In this document: positions 25,855 through 64,000 of the stretch, piece after piece
Position numbering within the stretch: the first letter of the stretch is position 1
Layout of the letters: every line of letters starts with the position of its first letter
Assembly (NCBI GenBank): GCA_036226585.1
Contig: CP108997.1
Location: forward strand, 5,890,001-5,954,000
Source: Streptomyces sp. NBC_00708
Lineage (GTDB): Bacteria > Actinomycetota > Actinomycetes > Streptomycetales > Streptomycetaceae
Reading direction: 5' to 3'
DNA length: 64,000 nucleotides
The notes under the pieces: generated by a model
What the model was told of the DNA's origin: nothing
The model's database searches: none
Seen by the model: the letters and a program-made list of their open reading frames with translations, nothing else
Made by a program: the position numbers and the translations under genes

Positions 25855-26967
25855 GTGACGGTCATGTCCCCAGTCACCACCGGCGCCGGGCGCCCGGTGA
25901 TCACCGCCTGGTCCGCCGTGTCGTCGTACGGCATCGGCCGGCCGGCGTTCACCGAGGGCCTGCGTGAACGGCGCCCGACCGTCACCGGGCTCGGCCCCGA
26001 GCACGCCCCGACCCCCGACGGCACCGGTTGCGTCGTCCCGTCCTTCGACATCCGGGGGGTCCTGGGCAAGAAGGGCACCCGCTCCATGGACCGGGTCACC
26101 GGTCTCGCCGTCACCGCCGTGGGCTCGCTCCTCGACGACGGTGAGCGCAACCGGGCCGTCGGCACCGGCGAGGGCGCCGCGTTCGCCCTCGGCACCACCA
26201 CCGGCAGCGCCCAGTCGATGATGGACTTCACCCGCGACTCCCTCACCAGCGAGCAGCCCTTCTTCGTCGACCCGGCGCGCTTCCCCAACACCGTGATGAA
26301 CTGCGCCGCCGGACAGAGCGCCATCTGGTACCAGCTCAAGGGCCCCAACGCCACCATCGCGGGCGGCCGGACCGCCGCCCTTCACGCCCTCAACTACTCG
26401 CGCAGGCTGCTCGGTTCGGGCCGCGCCCGCACCGTGCTGTGCGGGGGAGCGGAGGAGTTCTCGCCGGCCCGCGCCTGGCTGGAGCACCACGCGTCGGACG
26501 GCGGCCCCGCGGCCCCGCTCGGCGAGGGCTGCGCCATGCTCCTGGTCGAACCCCACGACCCCGGTGACAGCGGACAGCCCGTCCTCGCCGAACTCCTCGC
26601 CGTCGAGCTGGGCGTCGTCATCGACGGCGGCACCGGCCCCGCCCTCGTCTCCTGCCTGCGCTCCGCCCTGCACCGGGCCGGAGCCGACCCCGCCCAGGTC
26701 GTCGCCGTCGCCCGCTCCGGCGCCCCCGGGCCCGAGGGCCACGAGGAGTCCGAGGCCGTGCGCCAGGTCTTCGGCGCCGAGGGACCCGCCGACCTGACCC
26801 CCACCGGGCTGATCGGTGACACCGGGGCCGCCGCGGCGGCGTTCCAGGCCGCCGCCCTGCTCTCGTACGCGGCCGACCACCCGGACACCGCGGCCGGCCG
26901 GATCGGCGTGATCACCTCCGTCGACCGCACCGGCACCGTCGGCTGCGCCCTGCTCGGCCTGCGCTGA
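25855..26967 (+). CDS. Chain length factor-like (KS-beta) protein
   Basis: A 370-residue ketosynthase homologue. It keeps the scaffold (VITAWSAVSSYGIGRPAF, GTTTGSAQSMMDF, FPNTVMNCAAGQSAIWYQL, RTVLCGGAEEFSP) but where the nucleophile should be it reads TIAGGRTAALHAL, with no Cys, and HGTGT is replaced by a region around VARSGAPGPEG. This is the state expected of a KS-beta subunit that pairs with a KS-alpha and sets chain length. It is not adjacent to the KS-alpha (20336), which is unusual because KS-alpha and CLF genes are generally paired. GGAAGGAAC lies before the GTG start. Confidence 0.8.
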   Translation: MTVMSPVTTGAGRPVITAWSAVSSYGIGRPAFTEGLRERRPTVTGLGPEHAPTPDGTGCVVPSFDIRGVLGKKGTRSMDRVTGLAVTAVGSLLDDGERNRAVGTGEGAAFALGTTTGSAQSMMDFTRDSLTSEQPFFVDPARFPNTVMNCAAGQSAIWYQLKGPNATIAGGRTAALHALNYSRRLLGSGRARTVLCGGAEEFSPARAWLEHHASDGGPAAPLGEGCAMLLVEPHDPGDSGQPVLAELLAVELGVVIDGGTGPALVSCLRSALHRAGADPAQVVAVARSGAPGPEGHEESEAVRQVFGAEGPADLTPTGLIGDTGAAAAAFQAAALLSYAADHPDTAAGRIGVITSVDRTGTVGCALLGLR

Positions 26968-27007
26968 GCCCGCCCCGCCCCACCAGCTGATGAGAGGAAC
27001 CGGAACG

Positions 27008-27259
27008 ATGCTGGACAAGGAAGAACTGCGCGCCGTCGTCGCGCAGGTGATGGACGTCGACACCGAAGAGGTGACCGACGACGCCAGGTTCATCGACGAC
27101 CTGGAGGTCGACTCGCTGATGGCCCTGGAGATCGTCGTCGTCCTGGAGAAGAAGTACGACGTCAAGGTGCCCGAGTCGGAGCTGAAGCACATCGTCGACC
27201 TGCGCAGCGCCTACGACCTGCTGCGCGGCAAGCTCGACGCCGCCCGGCAGGCCGCCTGA
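27008..27259 (+). CDS. Acyl carrier protein 2
   Basis: An 83-residue ACP with the attachment Ser in DDLEVDSLMALEIVVVLEKK, a canonical DSL motif, and an acidic helix II. The ATG at 27008 is preceded by AGAGGAA. The stop and the ATG of the first dehydratase overlap (TGATG). Together with ACP 1 this gives two carriers for one pathway; one may carry extension intermediates and the other deliver the finished chain to the first condensation domain. Confidence 0.92.
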   Translation: MLDKEELRAVVAQVMDVDTEEVTDDARFIDDLEVDSLMALEIVVVLEKKYDVKVPESELKHIVDLRSAYDLLRGKLDAARQAA

Positions 27260-27663
27260 TGTCCGCCGCCGGTCCGCTCGCGGGAACGGTCGAGGTGCGG
27301 CCGGCCGAGGACGAGTCGCGCACCGCGGCCCGCTTCACCGTGGGCGAGGACGAGACCGTGCTGCCCGGCCACTACCCCGGCTTCCCGATCTTCCCCGGCG
27401 TCTGCCTGGTCGAGTGCGCCCACCTCGGCGCGCTGGCCACCGCGCCCGGCGACGCCAAGGACGCCGAGCTGGCCGCGGTGGAGTCGACCCGGTTCACGGG
27501 GCCCGTCTTCCCCGGCGACCGCGTGGAGATCGCCATGGGCTGGAAGCGGACCCCGGCCGGCGAGTGGCAGTGCCGGGCGAAGCTCACCACGGACCGGGGC
27601 GACGCCGCGACCGTACGGCTGCGCTACCGCGCGCGGACCACCCGGACGGAGACGGCGGCATGA
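27259..27663 (+). CDS. FabZ-type dehydratase subunit with catalytic motif
   Basis: A 134-residue single hot-dog protein. PGHYPGFPIFPGVCLVECAH corresponds to the FabZ/FabA active-site helix, with the His of GHYPG and the Glu of LVE retained. It should dehydrate 3-hydroxyacyl-ACP to the trans-2-enoyl form. It overlaps ACP 2 and the following hot-dog gene, and the latter lacks the His. The pair therefore probably forms one heteromeric dehydratase, as described for highly reducing type II PKSs. Confidence 0.85.
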   Translation: MSAAGPLAGTVEVRPAEDESRTAARFTVGEDETVLPGHYPGFPIFPGVCLVECAHLGALATAPGDAKDAELAAVESTRFTGPVFPGDRVEIAMGWKRTPAGEWQCRAKLTTDRGDAATVRLRYRARTTRTETAA

Positions 27664-28145
27664 GCGGCCAGCGCGAGATCAGGGCCCGGCTGCCGCACCG
27701 CTTCCCGATGCTGCTCGTCGACCGGCTCGTCGACGTCGTCCCCGGCGAACGCCTGACCGCGCTCAAGGCGGTCACCTGCAACGAGCCCTGGTACGAGAAG
27801 CTCGGCCCGCAGAACCCCGACGAGGACTTCGCCTACCCGCCCTCGCTGCTGGTGGAGTCCTGGTGCCAGGCGGCCGGCGTCCTCGCCACCTGGGACGACC
27901 CCAACCCGGACGTCCTCCAGGGCCAGGTGATGCTCTTCGGAGCCATGACCGGCGTCGAGTTCCACCGGCCGGTCCTGCCCGCCGAAGTCCTCGAACACCG
28001 CGTCCGGCTCGACCGCCGGATCGACGACACCCTCCTGTTCGAGGGCGACAGCCGCTCGGCCGGCGAGACGGTCATGACCGTCGGCCGGATCGTCATGACC
28101 TTCCGCCCCGCCGAGTCGCTGCGCCCCGCCGCGACGGCCGGCTGA
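27660..28145 (+). CDS. FabZ-type dehydratase partner lacking the catalytic His motif
   Basis: A 161-residue hot-dog protein. It opens like FabZ (RARLPHRFPMLLVDRLVDVV) but the GHFPG-type motif is replaced by DFAYPPSLLVESWCQAAGV, so the His is missing and the helix Glu is kept. It is likely the structural or complementary subunit of a heteromeric dehydratase with the preceding gene. ATGA coupling between the two supports equal synthesis. Not an aromatase: length and motifs are FabZ-like. Confidence 0.8.
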   Translation: MSGQREIRARLPHRFPMLLVDRLVDVVPGERLTALKAVTCNEPWYEKLGPQNPDEDFAYPPSLLVESWCQAAGVLATWDDPNPDVLQGQVMLFGAMTGVEFHRPVLPAEVLEHRVRLDRRIDDTLLFEGDSRSAGETVMTVGRIVMTFRPAESLRPAATAG

Positions 28146-28167
28146 CCGCAGACCACGGAGAGACATC

Positions 28168-28914
28168 ATGGGAGACAGTGCGCACCGGGTGGCCCTCGTC
28201 ACCGGCGGATCGCGCGGCATCGGCCGGGCCACGGTGCTCGCCCTCGCCCGCGACGGCCACGACGTCGCCTTCTGCTACCGCTCGGACGACGAGGCCGCCC
28301 GCGCCGTGGAGAAGGAGGCCGCACAGGGCGCGGGCACCGCGACCGGCACCCGGGTCGATGTGACCGACGCCGCCGCCGTACGCGCCTGGGTCACCGCCAC
28401 CGAGGACCGGTGGGGGCACATCGACGCGGCCGTCACCGCCGCCGGCATCACCCGGGACAACCCGCTCGTCCTGATGGAGGACGAGCAGTGGCGGCAGGTC
28501 ATCGACACCAACCTCGACGGCGTCTACCACGTCTGCCGGGCCGTCGTCTTCGGCATGATGAAGCGCCGCGCCGGTGCCATCGTGAACCTCTCCTCGGTCG
28601 CCGGGGTGTACGGGCACGGCACCCAGACCAACTACTCCGCGTCGAAGGCCGGGATCATTGGCTTCTCCCGCGCCCTGGCCAAGGAGGCCGGCCGCGCCGG
28701 CATCCGGGTCAACGCGGTCGCCCCCGGGTTCATCGAGACCGACATGGTGGCCGCGATGAACGACAAGGCCCGCAAGGAGGCCCTGTCCTCGATCCCGCTG
28801 CGCCGCATGGGCACCGCGGAGGAGGTCGCCGACCTGGTCGCCTACCTGGTCTCCGACCGCGCCGCGTACATCACCGGAGCCGTCCTGCAGATCGACGGCG
28901 GCATCACCATCTGA
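28168..28914 (+). CDS. 3-oxoacyl-ACP reductase (FabG-type ketoreductase)
   Basis: A 248-residue classical SDR. The NADPH motif is VTGGSRGIGRATVLAL, the strand-end motif is NLSSVAG, and the catalytic Tyr/Lys are Y156 and K160 in TNYSASKAGIIGF. The C-terminal LQIDGGITI is typical. It reduces 3-ketoacyl-ACP after each extension; with the dehydratase pair it would give a conjugated polyene because no enoylreductase is encoded in the operon. GGAGAG lies upstream of the ATG. Confidence 0.92.
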   Translation: MGDSAHRVALVTGGSRGIGRATVLALARDGHDVAFCYRSDDEAARAVEKEAAQGAGTATGTRVDVTDAAAVRAWVTATEDRWGHIDAAVTAAGITRDNPLVLMEDEQWRQVIDTNLDGVYHVCRAVVFGMMKRRAGAIVNLSSVAGVYGHGTQTNYSASKAGIIGFSRALAKEAGRAGIRVNAVAPGFIETDMVAAMNDKARKEALSSIPLRRMGTAEEVADLVAYLVSDRAAYITGAVLQIDGGITI

Positions 28915-28951
28915 CCCACCCCCACCCGCACTACCCCGATCGGAGGCGGTG

Positions 28952-29593
28952 ATGGCACGAAGAGGACCGCGCTGGTACTTCTCGTTCCGCAGCCCCTACT
29001 CCTGGATGGCCTACCGGGACCTGCTCGGTCAGTACCCCGACGTGGCCGAGCGGATCGAGTGGCTGCCGTTCTGGGAGCCGGACGAACCCGCCCTCGACCA
29101 CCTGGAGCGCAACAACATCACCCTGCCGTACGTGCCGATGTCCAAGGAGAAGCACCTCTACATCCTCCAGGACGTCCGCCGGCTCAGCCGGGCCCGCGGC
29201 CTGGACATGGTGTGGCCCGTCGACACCGAACCGCGCTGGCACGTCTCCCACCTCGCCTACCTCGCGGCCCAGGAGCTGGGCGCCGGACGGGAGTTCATCG
29301 CCGAGGTCTACCGGGCCCGCTGGGAGCGCGGCGAGGACATCTCGGACCCCGACACCATCCGCCGGGTCGGCAAGGACCTGGGCCTGGACCCGGAACTGCT
29401 CGCCGGGGCCCACGAGAACGACGAGGTACGCGCACGCGGTCACGCGGCCCTCGACTCCCTGCACCGCGACGGGGTGTTCGGCGTCCCGTACTTCATCAGC
29501 GGCTACGAGAAGTTCTGGGGCGTGGACCGGCTGCCCGACTTCGTCGCGGACGTCCGCGCCCGTGCCACCAAGACCACCGTGAGGAAAGGCTGA
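28952..29593 (+). CDS. Thioredoxin-fold isomerase (2-hydroxychromene-2-carboxylate isomerase/DsbA family)
   Basis: A 213-residue protein of the DsbA/HCCA isomerase family. It begins [18 protein letters not shown], in which SPYS occupies the place of the DsbA CXXC, and ends with [21 protein letters not shown], the cis-Pro-containing strand of the fold. No CXXC is present, so it is isomerase- rather than oxidoreductase-like. In cinnamoyl-lipid type II PKS clusters a homologous isomerase is needed for the E/Z double-bond change before ring formation. I chose ATG 28952 (GGAGG five bases upstream) rather than GTG 28949. It is the best single marker that the acyl chain may be cinnamoyl- or Z-polyene-like. 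Confidence 0.82.
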   Translation: MARRGPRWYFSFRSPYSWMAYRDLLGQYPDVAERIEWLPFWEPDEPALDHLERNNITLPYVPMSKEKHLYILQDVRRLSRARGLDMVWPVDTEPRWHVSHLAYLAAQELGAGREFIAEVYRARWERGEDISDPDTIRRVGKDLGLDPELLAGAHENDEVRARGHAALDSLHRDGVFGVPYFISGYEKFWGVDRLPDFVADVRARATKTTVRKG

Positions 29594-29595
29594 CC

Positions 29596-29811
29596 ATGAC
29601 CACCAACCCCTTCGAGAACGACGACGCCCGCTACCTGGTCCTCGTCAACGAGGAGAACCAGCACTCCCTCTGGCCCGCCTTCGCCGAGGTCCCGGCCGGC
29701 TGGACCGTGGCCCACGGCGAGGACAGCCGTCAGGCCTGCCTCGACCACATCAACTCCCACTGGACCGACATGCGGCCGAAGTCACTGGCCGACGCCATGG
29801 ACGCCGCCTGA
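29596..29811 (+). CDS. MbtH-like NRPS adenylation partner
   Basis: A 71-residue MbtH-family protein with the signature [19 protein letters not shown] and [13 protein letters not shown]. Such proteins bind adenylation domains and are required for folding or activity of many of them. It is the only MbtH gene in the window and follows the isomerase by 2 bases, at the end of the PKS operon. The A domains of the large NRPSs to the right and of the stand-alone A-T protein are its probable partners. Confidence 0.95.
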   Translation: MTTNPFENDDARYLVLVNEENQHSLWPAFAEVPAGWTVAHGEDSRQACLDHINSHWTDMRPKSLADAMDAA

Positions 29812-29843
29812 CACCCCCCGCCGGGCGGCTGGGCGACGGGCGT

Positions 29844-29870
29844 TGGCAGCAATCTGCAACGCCCGTTGCC
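29844..29870 (+). promoter_or_regulatory. Cluster motif copy C, upstream of the thioesterase-SDR-NRPS unit
   Basis: TGGCAGCAATCTGCAACG then CCCGTTGCC. It contains CAACG and CGTTG as an inverted repeat separated by two bases. It starts 33 bases after the mbtH stop and ends 60 bases before the thioesterase start. No strong -10 is visible after it. Confidence 0.6.
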
Positions 29871-29930
29871 CGGGGGCCCGCGCGGTGTGAACGTGGCATT
29901 CACGCAGCTGACGAGAAAGCGACGCCGCTC

Positions 29931-30644
29931 ATGACTCACTCACTGGTCTGCCTCCCCTTCGCGGGCGGCGGGGCCGGCTTCTACCGCGCCTGGAAGAACC
30001 TTCCCGTGCACGCGCCGGCCATCGTGCCCCTGCAACTCCCCGGCCGCGAGGAGCTGTTCATCGAGGAACCGTTCCGGGACGCGGCCGAAGCGGCCGACGC
30101 GCTCGCCCCGGCCGTCGCGGACCTCACCGGGGGAGGGCCCGTCGCCCTCTTCGGGCACAGCCTCGGCGCCGTACTGGCCCACGAGGTCGCCCGGCGCCTC
30201 GAAGAGGACCCCGCCGTCGAGCTGACCCACCTCTTCGTGAGCGGTTCCCCGGGGCCCCGGACCGGCCGCAGCCGCCGGGCCACCGGACTCGACGACGACG
30301 CCTTCCTCGCGCGCGTACAGGAGTTCGCGGGATACCGGCACGACGCGCTCGCCGACCCCGACATGCGGGAGCTGCTGCTGCCCGTCCTGCGGGCGGACGT
30401 GGAGATGCACGAGAACTACCGACCCGCCACCGACGCACCGCTGCGCACCCCCGTCACCTCACTGCGCGGCACCGACGACCGGCTGGTCAGCAGGGACGAG
30501 GCGGCCGAGTGGCAGCACGCCACCACCGGCGCGTTCCGGCTCGTCGAACTGGCCGGCGAGCACATGTACCTCACCGAGTCGCCGCTGCCGCTCCTCGAAG
30601 CGATCGGCGACGCCCTGCGCCTCCAGCCGGTACCGCGGCCATGA
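29931..30644 (+). CDS. Type II thioesterase
   Basis: A 237-residue external thioesterase. It begins LVCLPFAGGGAGFYRAW, has VPLQLPGREELFIEEPF, the nucleophile S77 in LFGHSLGAVLA and the His in LAGEHMYLTESPL. It edits misprimed carrier domains of an assembly line. It is paralogous in type, not close in sequence, to the one at 19166. Its stop overlaps the ATG of the SDR gene (ATGA at 30641), and a threonine-type A-T gene follows, suggesting it serves the NRPS. Confidence 0.9.
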   Translation: MTHSLVCLPFAGGGAGFYRAWKNLPVHAPAIVPLQLPGREELFIEEPFRDAAEAADALAPAVADLTGGGPVALFGHSLGAVLAHEVARRLEEDPAVELTHLFVSGSPGPRTGRSRRATGLDDDAFLARVQEFAGYRHDALADPDMRELLLPVLRADVEMHENYRPATDAPLRTPVTSLRGTDDRLVSRDEAAEWQHATTGAFRLVELAGEHMYLTESPLPLLEAIGDALRLQPVPRP

Positions 30645-31495
30645 CGCGTACGGCGGACAACAGCCGGGGCGCGCGGCTGCGGGACCGGACCGTCGTGGTG
30701 ACCGGCGCGGCCCGCGGACTGGGCCGCGCGTGCGCCGAGCGCTTCGCCCGGGAGGGCGCCGACCTGGTCCTCGTCGACATCGCGGCGGACGTACCCGGGG
30801 TGCCCTACCCCCTCGGCTCGGCCGGCCAGCTGGAGCACACCGCCAAGCTCTGCCGCGCCGAGGGCGCGGCGGTCGTCACCGCGCCCGCCGACGTGCGCGA
30901 CCCGGAGGCGGTCCGGGAGGTGGCGCGTCAGACCCTCGACCGGTTCGGGTCGATCGACGTGCTGCTCAACGGCGCGGGCATCGCCGCGCCTTCGGGCAAG
31001 GCCGTGCACGAGATCAGCGAGGACGAGTGGGACCTGATGGTCGGCATCGACCTGACGGGTGCCTGGCGGATGACGAAGGCCGTGATCCCGGCCATGATCG
31101 AGCAGCGCTCGGGCAGCGTCATCAACGTGGCGTCCACCGCCGGCCTCGTCGGCTACCGCCACTTCGCCGGCTATGTGGCCGCGAAGCACGGACTCATCGG
31201 CCTCACCAAGGCCGCGGCACTCGACTACGGCCCCTTCCGGGTACGGGTGAACGCCCTGTGCCCCGGATCGGTCCGCGACGACCCGCTCCACGAGGGCCGG
31301 ATGCTGGCGGAGATCGCCCGCTCCCTCGATGTCGACGTGGACGAGCACGAGGAGATCTTCGTGCAGTCCCAGCCGATGAACACCCTCATCGAACCCCGGG
31401 ACATCGCCGGCGCGGCCCTCTGGCTCGCCGGGGACGACTCGCTCCAGGTCACCGGCACCACCCTCACCGTCGACGGCGGATTCAGCGCCCGCTGA
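30641..31495 (+). CDS. Mycofactocin-coupled-type short-chain dehydrogenase
   Basis: A 284-residue SDR with VVVTGAARGLGRACAERFA and catalytic GYVAAKHGLIGL (Tyr/Lys). After the second strand it has the insertion VDIAADVPGVPYPLGSAGQL, the pattern that marks the mycofactocin-coupled SDR subgroup, in which the nicotinamide cofactor is bound so tightly that an external redox cofactor (mycofactocin) must regenerate it. Its substrate is unknown; oxidation of a hydroxyl on an amino acid side chain or on the acyl chain are options. It is coupled to the thioesterase and lies 54 bases before the A-T gene. Confidence 0.8.
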   Translation: MTRTADNSRGARLRDRTVVVTGAARGLGRACAERFAREGADLVLVDIAADVPGVPYPLGSAGQLEHTAKLCRAEGAAVVTAPADVRDPEAVREVARQTLDRFGSIDVLLNGAGIAAPSGKAVHEISEDEWDLMVGIDLTGAWRMTKAVIPAMIEQRSGSVINVASTAGLVGYRHFAGYVAAKHGLIGLTKAAALDYGPFRVRVNALCPGSVRDDPLHEGRMLAEIARSLDVDVDEHEEIFVQSQPMNTLIEPRDIAGAALWLAGDDSLQVTGTTLTVDGGFSAR

Positions 31496-31549
31496 CGGCC
31501 CCCGGCCCTCTTCCCCGTCCCTCCCGCACTGCCTCACAGGAGTCCGCCC

Positions 31550-34227
<2,678 letters not shown>

Positions 34228-34237
<10 letters not shown>

Positions 34238-34833
34238 TCCGTGGTCTGATCCGGGACCTGCTCCGCCGTCCGGCCGCCGGGATTTTCTTCGGAACCCTTC
34301 CGGCGGCCGTCGACGCGTCGCTTGATCGCGGAGAGAAGGGCGATACGGATCATTCCGCTCGGAATGCGGATCAGGAACCAGTAACGGCCGAAGTTGCGCC
34401 GGGTCCGCTCGTCCGTCGCGTATATCCTGGTCTCGGTCGTCAGGATGCCGGCGGCATAGTGCATATGGAACGCGACCTTGGTGCAGCCCGGTTCCGCATA
34501 GTCCCTGAACACCTCGTGCATCGGCCGGTCCGGGCGCACGGGGCCGGCCTGGGAGCCGATCCCTCCGTAGAGCAACTCCTCGTCGGACAGCTCCAGTACG
34601 GTGTCCCCGCCCATCGCGAAGTCGTCCAGGACCTTCCCGTCGGCCCGCAGCTTGTTCCGGGTGAAGGCGAGGAAGAAGCGCGCCACCGGGGCCTCGCGCC
34701 AGGTCATCTCGCGCGCCGCGCGCAGCACTTCCTCACGGGGTGCCGAAACAGCCACCCAATGCCGTTCACGGAAATGCCATTGCGGCATGTGACGGTCCAG
34801 CAGGGTGGCTTCTGATTTCACGTATCCGGTCAT
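34228..34833 (-). CDS. Conserved SRPBCC-like protein of unknown function
   Basis: A 201-residue protein that I recognise only weakly. The pattern of WHFRERHWVAVSAPREEVLR at the start, then FFLAFTRNKLRADGKVLDDF, ELLYGGIGSQAG, KVAFHMHYAAGILTTETRIY and a C-terminal YWFLIRIPSGMIRIALLSAI helix, suggests a ligand-binding SRPBCC-like fold. No catalytic motif is identifiable. The ATG at 34833 (GAGGAAC upstream) is preferred to a longer start. It is divergent from the giant NRPS gene, sharing the 155-base gap with motif copy D, and overlaps the A-T gene tail-to-tail. This placement implies co-regulation with the cluster. Confidence 0.6.
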
Positions 34834-34869
34834 GTTCCTCACGCTAGCACGCGGCCTCCGCCACACGGG

Positions 34870-34896
34870 TGGCAACTTTCTGCAACGGCCGTTGTC
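34870..34896 (+). promoter_or_regulatory. Cluster motif copy D with promoter of the giant NRPS gene
   Basis: TGGCAACTTTCTGCAACG then GCCGTTGTC: the best copy, with the perfect palindrome CAACGGCCGTTG. The right arm leads into a -35-like TTGTCC; after 18 bases follows a -10-like TAGACA (34914-34919). It sits 92 bases before the NRPS start and 36 bases upstream of the divergent SRPBCC-like gene, so it could serve both. Confidence 0.65.
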
Positions 34897-34988
34897 CCGG
34901 CGGAAACCGGACTGTTAGACATGGTCCTGTTGTTCTGCGGCATTTCTTTTCCGTGCTTGTTCCGTCATTTCATTGAGGGTGAGTAGCT

Positions 34989-59780
<24,792 letters not shown>

Positions 59781-59795
59781 GTGGAGAGAAGCGAA

Positions 59796-64000
<4,205 letters not shown>

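Overview
The window is high-GC actinobacterial DNA with strong C/G third-position bias, GTG starts, ATGA/GTGA coupled starts and a rare TTA codon in a regulator. It fits Streptomyces or a close relative. Most of it is a secondary-metabolite locus for an N-acylated, non-ribosomally made peptide (a lipopeptide with a polyene or cinnamoyl-type acyl chain). The peptide assembly line runs off the right edge.

Left part (1-5727): the end of a flavoprotein of the phosphopantothenoylcysteine/peptidyl-cysteine decarboxylase fold, an MFS exporter, a B12-type radical SAM protein, a thiolase and a convergent cupin. This looks like the edge of another small specialised cluster. Next (5814-10833) is a self-contained sialic/amino-sugar catabolic block: a leftward operon nanA-nanK-nanE-nanT ending in a hairpin, and a divergent GntR regulator.

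10839-15871 is a leftward operon: Sfp-type phosphopantetheinyl transferase, an A-T-TE synthetase resembling atromentin/polyporic-acid synthetases, an NAD-dependent epimerase/reductase and a SnoaL-like protein. Two tandem paralogous LuxR-type regulators follow; the second contains a TTA (bldA) codon.

18210-29811 makes the acyl chain. It holds a malonyl-CoA:ACP transacylase, a thioesterase, two ACPs, two ketosynthases with intact Cys-His-His, two ketosynthase-like proteins without the active-site Cys (one truncated), two FabZ-type dehydratases (one without the catalytic His), a ketoreductase, a thioredoxin-fold isomerase, hydrolase/hot-dog/DsrE-like accessories and an MbtH protein. This is the gene set of a highly reducing type II PKS, as known for ishigamide-type polyenes and for the cinnamoyl lipids of skyllamycin/WS9326A-type peptides. 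29931-34237 adds a type II thioesterase, a mycofactocin-type SDR and a free-standing threonine-type A-T protein.

34989-59780 is one 8263-residue NRPS: C-T, C-A-T, C-A-T-E, C-A-T, C-A-T, C-A-T-E, C-A-T-E. A second NRPS (59796 to the edge) begins C-A-T-C. Hand-read A-domain codes suggest acyl-Thr-Phe-X(D)-Val-X-basic?(D)-Gly-Pro-..., with the Thr adenylated in trans because module 1 has no A domain.

The most notable regulatory signal is a 27-bp motif, TGGCARCTTnYTGCAAcGnnCGTTGYC. It lies upstream of four rightward transcription units of the cluster, and a half-site lies before the leftward PPTase operon. It is probably the operator of one or both LuxR-type regulators. I found no tRNA, rRNA, CRISPR array or insertion sequence.
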